In this document: positions 1 to 9,239 of the stretch, in pieces | Layout of the letters: the number at the start of each line of letters is the position of its first letter | Numbering within the stretch: position 1 is the stretch's first letter | Origin: Alphaproteobacteria bacterium | GTDB lineage: Bacteria; Pseudomonadota; Alphaproteobacteria; Caulobacterales; Caulobacteraceae | Assembly: GCA_025359785.1 (NCBI GenBank) | Contig: JANYET010000005.1 | Coordinates: forward strand, 1-64,000 | Length of the DNA stretch: 64,000 nt | Reading direction: 5' to 3' | Program-made: the position numbers and the translations under genes | Notes under the pieces: model-generated | What the model saw: the letters and a program-made list of their open reading frames with translations, nothing else | Database searches by the model: none | What the model was told of the DNA's origin: nothing

Positions 1-1
1 C

Positions 2-679
2 CTGGCCGCGGCCTTAGCTCACCTTGGCCTTCGCGTCGGCCTCCTGGACGCCGACATCTATGGCCCGTCGGCGCCACACATGATGGGCATCAAGGAGGAG
101 CCGACCTTCGACGACGACAAGCGCCTGATCCCGCTCATGGCTTGGGGCGTCAAGGTGATGTCCATCGGCTTCATCGTCGAGGACGGCACGGCCAATATCT
201 GGCGCGGACCGATGGCCTCGTCAGCACTGCGCACCCTGATGAACAGCGTCTGGGGCACGGAGGACGATCCGCTGGACGTGCTGGTCATCGACCTGCCGCC
301 CGGCACCGGCGACATTCAGCTGACGTTGGTTCAGCGCCTGCAGCTCGACGGCGTGGTAATCGTCTCGACCCCGCAGGAGATCGCGCTGATTGACGCGCGG
401 CGCGGCGCCACGATGTTCCGCAAGACCGGGGCTTCGATCCTGGGCGTGGTGGAGAACATGGCCTGGTTCGCCGATCCCGCGACCGGTGCGCGCGTCCACA
501 TCTTCGGCGAGGGCGGCGCGGCGCGCGAGGCCCAGGCGCTGGGGGTGCCGCTGCTGGGCCAGATCCCCATCGAACAGGCGCTGCGTCAGGCGTGCGACGA
601 CGGCGCGCCGCTGGTGGTGACCTCGCCCGACAGCCCGGCGGCCCACGTCTTCATGGACATGGCCCGCCGGCTCGCCTGA
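2..679 (+). CDS. mrp: Mrp/ApbC-family P-loop ATPase, iron-sulfur cluster carrier (5' end outside window)
   Basis: The last 225 residues of an Mrp/NBP35-type ATPase. The frame is open to the first base of the window, so the start codon and the Walker A loop lie upstream. Visible family signatures are LLDADIYGPS near the fragment's start and VIDLPPGTGD near its middle, the latter being the nucleotide-sensing segment. The family carries Fe-S clusters to apo-proteins in the cytosol. Where the family usually has a CxxC cluster-binding pair, in the stretch between ENM and IFG, this protein reads NMAWFADPATGARVHIFG and has no cysteine. Cluster binding by the classical motif is therefore doubtful, although some alphaproteobacterial members may share this. 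It ends four bases before a convergent gene. Family assignment is firm; function is inferred. Confidence 0.93.
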   Translation: MAAALAHLGLRVGLLDADIYGPSAPHMMGIKEEPTFDDDKRLIPLMAWGVKVMSIGFIVEDGTANIWRGPMASSALRTLMNSVWGTEDDPLDVLVIDLPPGTGDIQLTLVQRLQLDGVVIVSTPQEIALIDARRGATMFRKTGASILGVVENMAWFADPATGARVHIFGEGGAAREAQALGVPLLGQIPIEQALRQACDDGAPLVVTSPDSPAAHVFMDMARRLA

Positions 680-683
680 GCCG

Positions 684-2081
684 CTATTCAGCAGCGGCGG
701 TCTCGCCGGGCCCCGACAGACTTTCCGCGCCGGCGATCTCGTCGAGCTTCGCCCGGATTTCGCTCTGCCGCTTGGCGTCGAGCTTGTAGCCGATCAGGCA
801 GACCGACCCGATCACAACCAGGATGATCGGCGCGAAGACGTAGCACATATTCAGGCCGCGGATGGCCTCAGGCGTGTTGTGCGCGCCCGGCTTGGCGACG
901 AACCCGACGAGGTCGAGGATGGGGTAGATGATCGTCACCGCCAGTGAGGACCCCAGTTTCTGCGTCAGGGTCACCAGGGCATAAAGCACGCCGGACCGCT
1001 CATGGCCGGTCTGCAGGCGTACCTCGTCGGCGACGTCGGCGACCATCGCCCGGATGAGCACGATAAAGGCCGAACCGCAAAAGCCGACGCTGAACATGCT
1101 GACGAAGGTCGGCCAGAACAGACCGGCCGGCACCAGCATCAGGATGGTCTGTGTGATCGCGTAACCCAGGCCCGCGAGCTGCACGGTGCGGTGCTTTCCG
1201 AGGCTCTGGGCGACGCGCGCCCAGAACGGTGCGCCAAGGATTCCGGAAGCGCCGTAGGGGATGAGCAGGAGGCTGACAGCGCCAAGCGCGAAGCCCTTGG
1301 ATTCATGAAAAAAGAAAAGATAAATCGGGGCGCTGGAGCCCGGGCCGAGGATCAGGAAGAGGTCCGCGCCCAACAGACGCAGCATCGATTTGTTGGTGAA
1401 GACGGCGAGGTAGTCCTTCAGCGTGTTGCGATCCTTGCCGACTGAGGGCGCGACACGTTCCGGCGTCGAGATCGTCGCGATCAGCACCATCACGGTGGCG
1501 ACCACCATGATGATCCAGCCGATGGTCGGGATACTGGCTGGGTCGGCCGGGCGGATCCGGCCCTGGGTTAGCAGAGGGGTGGCCTGCAACAGGGCGGACC
1601 CGGCGACGCCGACCCCCAGCATCCAGCCGAACATCCGGGAGCGCTCATTGTAGCTGCCGCTGAGCGAGGCGGCCCAGGCGGAATGGCCCAGCACCAGCAT
1701 CGAATAGGCGACATAGAGCAGGATGTACCAGGTGAAGAGGTAGCCGGTATCGGGGTGCAGCGGCGGGTTGAACACCTTGTAGACCGCCACCCACAGCACC
1801 GGCAGCCCGGCCAGGAACCAAGGCCGGTAGCGACCCATCGCAGTCCGCGTCTGGTCCATCAGCCAGCCCAGGGCCAGGTCGACGCCCAGGTCGGCCAGCC
1901 GAAGCGCGCCTATGGTGAGTCCGATGGCGGTCAGCGAGATGCCCATCCTGCCCGCGTAGAACGGCGGCAGATAGGTCGAGAGCATGCTGACCAGCAGATA
2001 GGCCGGGATACTGCCGAGGGAAAAGGCGAGCAATCGGGGCGTGGAAAGTCGACCCCCCCGTGCCGCGGAGGCTGAAGTCAC
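684..2081 (-). CDS. GPH-family (MelB-like) MFS transporter, first of a pair
   Basis: 465-residue inner-membrane protein with about 12 hydrophobic segments. The loop after TM2, LADLGVDLALGWLMDQTRT followed by MGRYRPW, is the glycoside-pentoside-hexuronide:cation symporter signature (D...G...D.T....GR.RPW). A GTG start is chosen because a GGGAG ribosome site lies seven bases upstream. It lies downstream of a second GPH transporter on the same strand, about 100 bases away, and the two look like diverged duplicates. Substrate cannot be read from sequence. The nearby SDR oxidoreductase would fit uptake of a steroid- or lipid-like compound as well as a sugar, but that is speculation. Confidence 0.85.
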   Translation of the reverse strand: MTSASAARGGRLSTPRLLAFSLGSIPAYLLVSMLSTYLPPFYAGRMGISLTAIGLTIGALRLADLGVDLALGWLMDQTRTAMGRYRPWFLAGLPVLWVAVYKVFNPPLHPDTGYLFTWYILLYVAYSMLVLGHSAWAASLSGSYNERSRMFGWMLGVGVAGSALLQATPLLTQGRIRPADPASIPTIGWIIMVVATVMVLIATISTPERVAPSVGKDRNTLKDYLAVFTNKSMLRLLGADLFLILGPGSSAPIYLFFFHESKGFALGAVSLLLIPYGASGILGAPFWARVAQSLGKHRTVQLAGLGYAITQTILMLVPAGLFWPTFVSMFSVGFCGSAFIVLIRAMVADVADEVRLQTGHERSGVLYALVTLTQKLGSSLAVTIIYPILDLVGFVAKPGAHNTPEAIRGLNMCYVFAPIILVVIGSVCLIGYKLDAKRQSEIRAKLDEIAGAESLSGPGETAAAE

Positions 2082-2185
2082 TGTGCGTCTCCCAAAATGA
2101 ATAGGTCACCCTCTGATGGGGCTCTTATGCAGACAGGAGAGCTTGCGGATCGCCGGGGCGCAAGCGCTTTCCGGCCGGCGATCGG

Positions 2186-3601
2186 TCAGGGGTGGCCGAT
2201 GATCGGCTCGCCGGTGGAGGCCGCCAGGCCTTGCACCGCGGGGCTTTCGCCATAGGTGGCGTCGCGGCGGGCGAGTTGCTCGCGGATATCCGCGTGCCTC
2301 TCCGGGGTCAGCTTGTAGCCGATGAAGCAGGCGCCGGCGATCATCACGAAGAAGATGGGGCCGGTCACGTAGATCAGCTGAAGCGCCTCGATGGCTTGCG
2401 GCGTGTTCACCGCGCCCGCCTTGGCCTGGTATCCGATCGTCGCCAGCAGCACGAAGGTCAGGGCCGACAGTCCGGAGGCGATCTTCGAGGAGCCGATGGT
2501 CAGTGCGTACATCAGCCCCATCCACTCGCGACCGTTGTCCAGCCGGATCTCGTCAGCGATGTCGCCGGTAAGAGCGCGGATCATGACGGTAATTCCGGAC
2601 TGCATGGCCCCGACCACGAACATGCCCGGTACGAAGGCGAGGAAATTGCTCCGGGGCAGGAACGGCAGGATCATCAGGCCGACCGAGTAGACGGTCGTGG
2701 CCGCCATCAGGGCTCGGTGCTTGCCAATCCGGTTGCCCAGCCACGCCACACCCGGCGCGCCCGCGAAGCCCGCGGCGATGTAGATCATCAGCAGCAGATT
2801 GGCCGAGGTCGTATCGAATCCGCGACTGTCCTTGAAGTAGAAAAGGTAGAGGGCGGCCATCCAACCCGGGCCAAGCGTCGCGCAAACGTCGGCGGCCAGC
2901 AGCCGGATCACGTTTCCCCGGCGCAGAAGCACGAGATAGTCCCTCAGCCTGATCTTGTGCGGAGCCTCCACCGTCAGGGGCTCGGGCGTCGTGAACAGCA
3001 CCACCGACACCGTGACGGGGAGCGCCAGGATGATGAACCAGATCATCGCGCGGACGCCTTCGCCGTCGGAATAGTGCAGCTTCTGCATGACGATCGGGAT
3101 CACCAGCACCGCCACCGCGCCGGCCACCCCCAGGCCGATGACCGCGCCGAAGACCCGGTTGCGCTGCTGGTAGGTCGGCCCCAGGACGCCGCCCCAGGCC
3201 AGGTGCGACAGGTAAACCATCGAGTAGCCGATGTAGAGAAACAGCAGCATGCCGCTCAGCCCGAGTTGGCTGGTCGAGGTGTTCGCCTTCAGGATCAGGT
3301 ACAGGCCCGCCATCAGGACCGGCGTCCCAAGGATGAGCCAGAGCCGGTAGCGTCCGAAGCGGGTCCGGGTTCGGTCCATCCCCATGCCCAGAACCGCGTC
3401 GATGGGGATATCGACGAGGCGCACCATCGCGAACGCCGCGCCCACCACCGCCAGCTCCAGGCCTATGTGGCTCGCGAAGTACCGCGGCAGGTGGACGCTG
3501 ATGGCCAGGACCAGCGCCTGGATCGGGATGCTGGCGCTGGCGAAGGCCAGCACCGAGGGCAGGGAAAGCCCGGGCGGCGTCGCGGCTTTGGCCTTTGACA
3601 A
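2186..3601 (-). CDS. GPH-family (MelB-like) MFS transporter, second of a pair
   Basis: 471-residue, roughly 12-TM symporter with the same GPH loop signature as its downstream neighbour (VRLVDIPIDAVLG, then MDRTRTRFGRYRLWL). The start is an unusual TTG, supported by a strong GGAGG ribosome site six bases upstream; no ATG or GTG in this frame is better placed. The C-terminal tail ends in a short hydrophilic segment (ASTGEPIIGHP). It is probably co-transcribed with the next GPH gene and follows the SDR gene by about 110 bases on the same strand. Substrate unknown. Confidence 0.85.
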   Translation of the reverse strand: MSKAKAATPPGLSLPSVLAFASASIPIQALVLAISVHLPRYFASHIGLELAVVGAAFAMVRLVDIPIDAVLGMGMDRTRTRFGRYRLWLILGTPVLMAGLYLILKANTSTSQLGLSGMLLFLYIGYSMVYLSHLAWGGVLGPTYQQRNRVFGAVIGLGVAGAVAVLVIPIVMQKLHYSDGEGVRAMIWFIILALPVTVSVVLFTTPEPLTVEAPHKIRLRDYLVLLRRGNVIRLLAADVCATLGPGWMAALYLFYFKDSRGFDTTSANLLLMIYIAAGFAGAPGVAWLGNRIGKHRALMAATTVYSVGLMILPFLPRSNFLAFVPGMFVVGAMQSGITVMIRALTGDIADEIRLDNGREWMGLMYALTIGSSKIASGLSALTFVLLATIGYQAKAGAVNTPQAIEALQLIYVTGPIFFVMIAGACFIGYKLTPERHADIREQLARRDATYGESPAVQGLAASTGEPIIGHP

Positions 3602-3714
3602 GTCGAACCTCCTCGCGCCCAGCCTCTGGCGGGCGGGGTCAGGTCAAGAGGTTACGCCCGGCAGCCTTGCGCCACGCAAGTGGATTCGGCGTAATCTCGG
3701 CCGCCGGGGCCGCT

Positions 3715-4620
3715 TTAGCCGCCCTGCATCTTGCGGAACACCTTGCCGCTCTGTTCGCCGCCGGCGTTGTAGGGCTGTTGGCCGGTCGGATCGGTGATCT
3801 TGGCCCAGTTGTCGCGGACCTCTTCCACCGACAGGCCGCCGTCGCCCAGGTAGACGCCCTCGGTCTCGACGATGTGAGCCAGCGCGAAGACCCCGGCGCC
3901 GGCGGTCAGGATGCAGCCGGTGGGGGCCTCTTCCGAGCACAGGAACACCACGCCCGGCGTCACATACTCAGGCTTGAGCTTTTCGAGGATGGCCGGCGGC
4001 ATCAGGTTCTCGGTCATCCGCGTGGCGGCCACCGGGGCGATCGCGTTGACGTGGATGTTGTTTTTCTGCCCTTCGAGCTTCAGCGTGTTCATGAACCCGA
4101 TGATGCCCAGCTTGGCGGCGCCATAGTTCGACTGGCCGAAGTTGCCGTAGAGACCGGACGAGGAGGTCGTGCAGACGATGCGGCCGTAGTTCTGCTCGCG
4201 CATGATCTCCCAGACGGCCTTGGCGGGCTTCACCGTGCCCATCAGGTGGACGCCCAGCACGAACTCGAAGTCGGCAATCTCCATCTTGGAAAAGGTCTTG
4301 TCGCGCAGCACGCCGGCGTTGGCGACCAGGATGTCGATCCGGCCCCAGGCGTCCATGGCGTGCTTGACCATCAGGGCCACGCCCGCGTCGTCGGTGACCG
4401 AGGAGCCGTTGGCGATGGCTTCGCCGCCCAGCGCCTTGATCTCGGCGACGACGGCGTTCGCCGCATCCGATCCGCCGCCCGAGCCGTCCATCGACCCGCC
4501 CAGGTCGTTGACCACGACCTTCGCGCCACGGCGGGCGAGTTCCAGGGCGTGCTGGCGGCCAAGGCCCCCACCGGAGCCGGTGACAATGGCCACTTTGCCG
4601 TCGAAACGGATGTCCGCCAT
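3715..4620 (-). CDS. Short-chain dehydrogenase/reductase, HSD17B4-like subfamily
   Basis: 301-residue classical SDR. The NAD(P) glycine motif TGSGGGLG is at residues 14-21, the VVNDLGGS segment follows strand 2, NAG appears as VANAG, and the catalytic Ser-Tyr-Lys is visible as TTSSS followed by YGAAK. The opening and the roughly 50-residue C-terminal extension past the Rossmann core resemble the dehydrogenase domain of peroxisomal multifunctional enzyme type 2 (3-hydroxyacyl-CoA or 17-beta-hydroxysteroid substrates). Activity on a hydroxyacyl-CoA or steroid is a family inference. Two transporters follow on the same strand. Confidence 0.88.
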   Translation of the reverse strand: MADIRFDGKVAIVTGSGGGLGRQHALELARRGAKVVVNDLGGSMDGSGGGSDAANAVVAEIKALGGEAIANGSSVTDDAGVALMVKHAMDAWGRIDILVANAGVLRDKTFSKMEIADFEFVLGVHLMGTVKPAKAVWEIMREQNYGRIVCTTSSSGLYGNFGQSNYGAAKLGIIGFMNTLKLEGQKNNIHVNAIAPVAATRMTENLMPPAILEKLKPEYVTPGVVFLCSEEAPTGCILTAGAGVFALAHIVETEGVYLGDGGLSVEEVRDNWAKITDPTGQQPYNAGGEQSGKVFRKMQGG

Positions 4621-4687
4621 GGGAAAGTCCTATCCTTAAAGCGCGCTTGGGATTCGGCGCGCCTTGTGCGGGGAGAGGCCGGTCGCG

Positions 4688-4842
4688 TCAAGGCGCTCCC
4701 TCCCCTCCCTTGATGGGGAGGGTGGCGAGCGAAGCGAGACGGGTGGGGAAGTGTGGGCCGGAGCGCTGACTCGGAACTTGAGCGCGACTTCCCCACCCTG
4801 ATCGCTGCGCGATCTGTCCCTCCCCATTCGGGGAGGGCAGGT
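4688..4842. repeat. Composite palindromic intergenic repeat (REP/BIME-like)
   Basis: Most of the gap between the SDR and the HlyD-like gene is one bipartite inverted repeat. The outer hairpins are CTCCC..GGGGAGGG on both sides. The inner arms GGGTGGGGAAGT (about 4740-4751) and ACTTCCCCACCC (about 4788-4799) are exact complements. The layout matches the element after fliE in this window, so it is a dispersed repeat rather than a gene-specific terminator, though it could stop transcription. Confidence 0.7.
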
Positions 4843-4843
4843 C

Positions 4844-5818
4844 TTACCCCGCCGCCGGGGTGCTGGCCTGGGCCTGCTGCTGGGTGCGCAGGAACTTCAC
4901 CAGGACGCGCTGGCCAATCAGGAAGGGCGCGCCGTCGGTGCCGACCACAACCTCCACGACCCGCTCGTCGGACTTCTCGGTCGGATCGTCGGACTGCAGC
5001 TTGCGGGCCCCGAACACCGCGGCGCGGCGCAGCACCTTGCCGGTGACGACCTTGCTCGGGTCGGCTTCCGGCGACAGCTGCACGCTCTGGCCGATGATCA
5101 CGAAGGGCAGGGCGCTCTCGGTGATTTCGGCGCGCACGATGCGGCTGGCCTTGGGCTCCAGGTCGAACATGTTGGAGACGTTCAGGGTCGAGGCGCCGGC
5201 GCCGGGGTTGGCGTAGCGGCGCACGATACGGCCGTCGGCCGGCGCGCGGATGATCGTCAGCTCCTGGAAATAGCGGGCCTGGTTCAGCTTGGCCCGCGCC
5301 GCGCCGACGGCGGCGTTCTGGGCCTCGATGCCGGCCTGCGCCTGGCGAACGGCGTCCTGCGCCTGGTCGATGCGCTGGCCGGCCACATAGTTGGCGGCCA
5401 CCAGCCCTTGCAGGCGGCCCAGTTCGCGCCGGGCCGTGGAGAGCTGGACCTGCAGCACCGGAATCTGCGCTTCGGCCATGCGCATGTCGGCCGCGGCGCT
5501 GTCGGCCTGCAGCCTGGGCTGATCGTCCTCCAGCCGGGCCAGGACCTGCCCCTTGACCACGGTGTCGCCTTCCTGGGCGAGCACTTCGCGGACCACACCG
5601 GACGTGCGCGCCGCGACCTGGATCACGCCGCCTTCCACGTCGGCCTTGCCGTTGGCGATGGCCACGAAGGGGCTCTTGGGCGCCTTGGCGGCGGCGACCT
5701 TGGCGGCCTCGGCCTTCTTGGCGGTGGCCTGCTTGGACATGACGACGCCGCCGGCGCCCAGGGCCACGACCAGGGCGATGACGACCCAGACGATGCGGTT
5801 ACGGAGGAAGGCGAACAT
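4844..5818 (-). CDS. HlyD/DevB-type periplasmic adaptor of an ABC exporter
   Basis: 324-residue membrane-fusion protein. It has one N-terminal TM anchor (RIVWVVIALVVALGAGG), a biotinyl-lipoyl half (VREVLAQEGDTVVKGQVLARL), a coiled-coil hairpin of about 90 residues rich in A, Q and R, the second lipoyl half (IIRAPADGRIVRRYANPGAG), and a beta-barrel. It is the last gene of a minus-strand operon after a permease and an ATPase, the composition of DevBCA/MacAB-like exporters that push lipids or peptides across the envelope. No TolC-like gene is adjacent, so the outer-membrane partner must be encoded elsewhere. Confidence 0.9.
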   Translation of the reverse strand: MFAFLRNRIVWVVIALVVALGAGGVVMSKQATAKKAEAAKVAAAKAPKSPFVAIANGKADVEGGVIQVAARTSGVVREVLAQEGDTVVKGQVLARLEDDQPRLQADSAAADMRMAEAQIPVLQVQLSTARRELGRLQGLVAANYVAGQRIDQAQDAVRQAQAGIEAQNAAVGAARAKLNQARYFQELTIIRAPADGRIVRRYANPGAGASTLNVSNMFDLEPKASRIVRAEITESALPFVIIGQSVQLSPEADPSKVVTGKVLRRAAVFGARKLQSDDPTEKSDERVVEVVVGTDGAPFLIGQRVLVKFLRTQQQAQASTPAAG

Positions 5819-5830
5819 GACGTTTGGTCC

Positions 5831-6610
5831 TCAAGTCCCCGCCATGGCGGGCTGGTGGTGATGGCCGCGATCGCTCGGCGCCGACAGCGGGTCGGCGCGC
5901 CGGTCGTTGAGGATGTGTCCGTCCTCGATATGGATGACGCGGTCGGCATAGGATTCGAGGCGCGGGTCGTGGGTCACGCAGATCACCGCGGCGCCGAACG
6001 ACTTGGCGGCGCGCTGCAGCAGCTTGATCACGATCTGGCCGTTCTCGCCGTCGAGCGCGCTGGTCGGCTCGTCAGCGAACAGCAGCTGCGGGTCCTTGGC
6101 GATGGCGCGCGCGATGGCCACCCGCTGCTTCTCGCCGCCGGACATCTCGGAGGGACGCGAGTTCATCCGCGTCTCCAGACCGACCTCGGTGAGCGCGATC
6201 GCCGCCTTGTGGCGGGCTTCCGAACGCGAATAGCCCTTGTATTTCAGGATGATCTCGACCTGCTGCAAGGCGGTCAGGGCCGGGAACAGGTTGAAGCCCT
6301 GGAAGATGAAGCCGCAGTGGTCGAGCCGGAAGCGGTCGATCTTGCCGGGCCGGTAGCTCCAGAGGTCCTCGCCCATGGCGCTGACCGAGCCCGCGTCGGG
6401 CTTCAGCAGCCCCGAAAGCGACGCGACCAGGGTCGACTTGCCCGAGCCGGACGGGCCCATGACCATGGTCACTTCGCCATGCAGGGCCTCGAAGTCGACG
6501 GACTTCAGCACCTCGATATGGGTGCGCCCGGTCTTGAAGCGCTTCACCAGGCCTTTCGCGACCAGGGCCGGAGGACGGTTGGTGGGTCGGATGATGAGTT
6601 CAGCGTTCAT
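5831..6610 (-). CDS. ABC exporter ATP-binding protein, DevA/LolD-like
   Basis: 259-residue nucleotide-binding domain with Walker A GPSGSGKST, Q-loop FIFQGFNLFP, signature MSGGEKQRVAIARA, Walker B LLFADEPTSALD and H-loop VTHD. The ATG at 6610 overlaps the TGA of the permease gene (ATGA), so the two are probably translationally coupled; the open frame continues far upstream of this ATG but codes for nothing recognisable. It belongs to the MacB/LolD/DevA type that powers mechanotransmission exporters, fitting the permease before it and the adaptor after it. Confidence 0.95.
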   Translation of the reverse strand: MNAELIIRPTNRPPALVAKGLVKRFKTGRTHIEVLKSVDFEALHGEVTMVMGPSGSGKSTLVASLSGLLKPDAGSVSAMGEDLWSYRPGKIDRFRLDHCGFIFQGFNLFPALTALQQVEIILKYKGYSRSEARHKAAIALTEVGLETRMNSRPSEMSGGEKQRVAIARAIAKDPQLLFADEPTSALDGENGQIVIKLLQRAAKSFGAAVICVTHDPRLESYADRVIHIEDGHILNDRRADPLSAPSDRGHHHQPAMAGT

Positions 6611-7749
6611 CGCAGCAGGTCCGCGGGTTGGCTCTTCTTCAGGACACCCAGGGACAGGACGCCCGAGAGGATGGAGATGACCGCCAGCAGGATCGCCACC
6701 GTGAGCACCCAGGGCAGCGGAAAGCCCATCGGCATCCCCAGGCTCAAGGCCAGCAGGTAGACCGCGTAGGTGAAGACCGCCGTGGCGATCAGCCCGGCCA
6801 CTCCGACCCACAGGGACAGCTCCAGCACGATCTTGCTGAGCGAGCCCATGGAGACGCCGAGCGCGCGCAGGCTGGCGAATTCCTTGATGCTGGCCAGGAT
6901 CGCGCCGCGCAGGGTCTGCGAGGTGATCCCGATGCCGATCAGCAGACCCAGGAACAGCGAGAAGCCCAGGAAGATGCCGATGATCTGCTCGCCCATGATC
7001 GCGTTCTGATTGGCCTTGCCCAGCGCTTCGCGGGTCCAGGCCCGATAGAGGCCGTGCGAATTGGCGTTCAGCTGGTCGACGACGGCCTGGACCTGCTGGG
7101 GGTCCCTGATCCGCACCATCAAGGGCCCGGTCTTGCCGTTCTTCGCGCCCATCCCCAGCAGGCGCAGGGTGTCGCGCGACATGTAGACGGTGGGTTGGTC
7201 GATGTTGGGATAGTTTTCCAGAATGCCGCGGAGATGCACGGTCTTGCCGCTGAGGGTCGCCGTGGCGCCCAGGTGCGTGCCGAGCCGGGCCAGCGCCGTC
7301 TTGTCGATGACGATCGCATAGGGTTCCAGCAGGGCGAGCCGGATGGCCTCCGGATAGTCGGTGGGCAGGGTGACCGCGCCAGGCCGCGGGTCGACGTCGG
7401 AGATGTTGACGTAGGTGGTGACGGCCTTCTTGCCGGGCTCGGGCGTGTTGACCCAGCGCGCGCCGTCGCCGTCCAGGCTCTCCACCTCGACCACCTGCGG
7501 GTTGAGGTAGATCAGCGGCTGGATGCGGCCGGGCAGGCCGCTGGGGCCGGAGTTCATCAGGCTCTCGTTCTTGGGCGGCAGGATCATCAGGTCCGCGCGG
7601 CTGCGGTCGATCGAGGCGGTGGCGCCCTGCACGATGCCGGTGAACATGCCGACCTGGGCCAGCACCAGCAGGCCCGAAAACGCCAGCGCGACCATGGCGG
7701 CGCTGTAGCGCTTCCACTCGTAGAGCAGCGTGGCCAGGGCCAGCGACAT
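6607..7749 (-). CDS. ABC exporter permease, DevC/FtsX-like
   Basis: 380-residue protein with TM1 near the N-terminus (AAMVALAFSGLLVLAQVGMF), a large periplasmic domain of about 220 residues, and three C-terminal TMs, the FtsX/MacB-like topology. The order permease, ATPase, adaptor on one strand matches DevC-DevA-DevB. It is the first gene of this operon. Cyanobacterial DevBCA exports glycolipids, but the substrate here cannot be inferred. I saw no clear operator in the roughly 190-base gap upstream. Confidence 0.9.
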   Translation of the reverse strand: MSLALATLLYEWKRYSAAMVALAFSGLLVLAQVGMFTGIVQGATASIDRSRADLMILPPKNESLMNSGPSGLPGRIQPLIYLNPQVVEVESLDGDGARWVNTPEPGKKAVTTYVNISDVDPRPGAVTLPTDYPEAIRLALLEPYAIVIDKTALARLGTHLGATATLSGKTVHLRGILENYPNIDQPTVYMSRDTLRLLGMGAKNGKTGPLMVRIRDPQQVQAVVDQLNANSHGLYRAWTREALGKANQNAIMGEQIIGIFLGFSLFLGLLIGIGITSQTLRGAILASIKEFASLRALGVSMGSLSKIVLELSLWVGVAGLIATAVFTYAVYLLALSLGMPMGFPLPWVLTVAILLAVISILSGVLSLGVLKKSQPADLLR

Positions 7750-7936
7750 GGTCTGCGTCTCCCGTTCGGAGCGCGGGATGGTCCTCCGCCACGTCGCGAG
7801 CCAGTTAAATCCCCGTAACCGGGACGCAACATCGGGCTCGTGGCGGCGAAGAAACGCGCTCGTTGACTAGGAGGCGCGAGGGGTTCGCGTCAGATGCGGC
7901 CGGCGGGATTAAACCTTTGTAATCCAGAGCCTGAGG

Positions 7937-9061
7937 TTACTCGCCGGGCTTTCCGCCAGGCTTTCCGCCGGTCTGGGCCTTGGTCGGAATAGGCGTTCCG
8001 AAGATGCCCGGACCCATGCTGGGCTTGATCCCCTGGGCTTCCTGGCTGCGGGCGCCGCCCAGGATGCCGGCCATGGCGTAGTTGCCCTCATGGCAGGCGT
8101 ATTCGAACACCCGCTCCTTGCGGGCGTTCAGACCCATCTCGGCGCGCCAGGACTGGGTGTAATAGACCGGGTCGTCCACCTGAAATTCGTAGAGGATCTG
8201 GCCTGCCGAGACGCGCGTGAACCGCTCGGTCACCCGGCCCTTGTCGGACAGATAGATCGGCCCGGTGTGGCCTTGCTCGGGGTTCACATTGACCGTGTCG
8301 ATGGTCAGCGTATCGCCGTCCCACCAGCCGACGCTGTCGCCCAGCCACAGGCTCATGGCCGCCGGACGGTGGTGGGCGAGTGCGCTGGCCTTGTCCTTGA
8401 ACAACGGAATGACGCGGGCGTCGTGCACCATCTCGACGTCGATCACCACGGCGTCGGGCGTCTGCACGATCTGATAGTTGTTGTTGTAGATGGTGTTCAG
8501 CATCCCAGGCCCGCCGGCGCCGGTGAACCCGATCAGGCAGCGCTCCGACACCGCCAGGAATTCAGGCCCCGCGAAAAGGTGCTTGGCCCGCTCGGCGCGG
8601 TAGTCGCCCAGGAGCTTCCTGCCGGCCTCGGAGAGCGGCAGCTGTCCGTTCGACGGCGCGACGATCCACGAGGTGCGATATTGGCCCTTCACGCTGGCCA
8701 GGCTTTTGCCGGGGTCGATCCAGAAGGTGTTGTAGCCGCGGTCGTTGTTGCCGTCCTTGAGCAGATTGTCGTTGAGGTTGGACGGGCCTTCCTCGGCGTC
8801 GGCCAGCTTCTGGAAAGGGCTGTCCTTGGCGAGCTTGGCGGCCTCGGCCTCGCCGACCACCAGCGCGCTCGCGCCCGGTGCGCGGGTGAGGCTGGTCACC
8901 GAGGCGTTGGACCAGACGCCAGTCAGGTCCGGCTTGCCGGTGCTGGTGCGCGGGGTGGTCCAGGGCTTGGCGGCCGGCGCGGCCGCAGCCACCGATCCAA
9001 CCATCAACCCGGACGCCAGTACGCCCGCCAAGACGGCCGCCAGTGCGACGTTGTTGCCCAT
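7937..9061 (-). CDS. Secreted protein of unknown function
   Basis: 374 residues with a clear signal peptide (VLAGVLASGLMVGSVAAAA). The mature part opens with PDLTGVWSN and contains WWDGDTLTIDTVNVNPEQG, features of a family of exported proteins common in Caulobacterales and Sphingomonadales that, to my knowledge, has no assigned activity. The C-terminus is a short low-complexity repeat (GGKPGGKPGE). An AGGGAG ribosome site precedes the ATG. It is a single gene, divergent from the nucleoside transporter. I would not assign a function. Confidence 0.75.
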   Translation of the reverse strand: MGNNVALAAVLAGVLASGLMVGSVAAAAPAAKPWTTPRTSTGKPDLTGVWSNASVTSLTRAPGASALVVGEAEAAKLAKDSPFQKLADAEEGPSNLNDNLLKDGNNDRGYNTFWIDPGKSLASVKGQYRTSWIVAPSNGQLPLSEAGRKLLGDYRAERAKHLFAGPEFLAVSERCLIGFTGAGGPGMLNTIYNNNYQIVQTPDAVVIDVEMVHDARVIPLFKDKASALAHHRPAAMSLWLGDSVGWWDGDTLTIDTVNVNPEQGHTGPIYLSDKGRVTERFTRVSAGQILYEFQVDDPVYYTQSWRAEMGLNARKERVFEYACHEGNYAMAGILGGARSQEAQGIKPSMGPGIFGTPIPTKAQTGGKPGGKPGE

Positions 9062-9239
9062 AGCCCTGCTCCCTAAGCGGGCGCTCTCGCAATAGACCGG
9101 GCGCCCGTCCGTTTTGAGACGCCGAGCCTAACAGAGTCCGCCGGGTCCGGACACGCCGCAATCTTGCGCGTGGGGCGCAACTGCCGCTCTATCGGCGCGG
9201 GGCCGCCGGAGTCGCGGGCCGTAGGGGGATTGGCGTTCG

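Noticed and set aside
2050..2062. Run of seven C near the start of the first GPH transporter gene, as a phase-variation tract
   Set aside because: Seven bases is short for slippage in a GC-rich genome, and the frame is intact with a normal start.
7940..8000. GGKPGGKPGE tail of the secreted protein as a functional repeat
   Set aside because: Only two short units; more likely a disordered tail.
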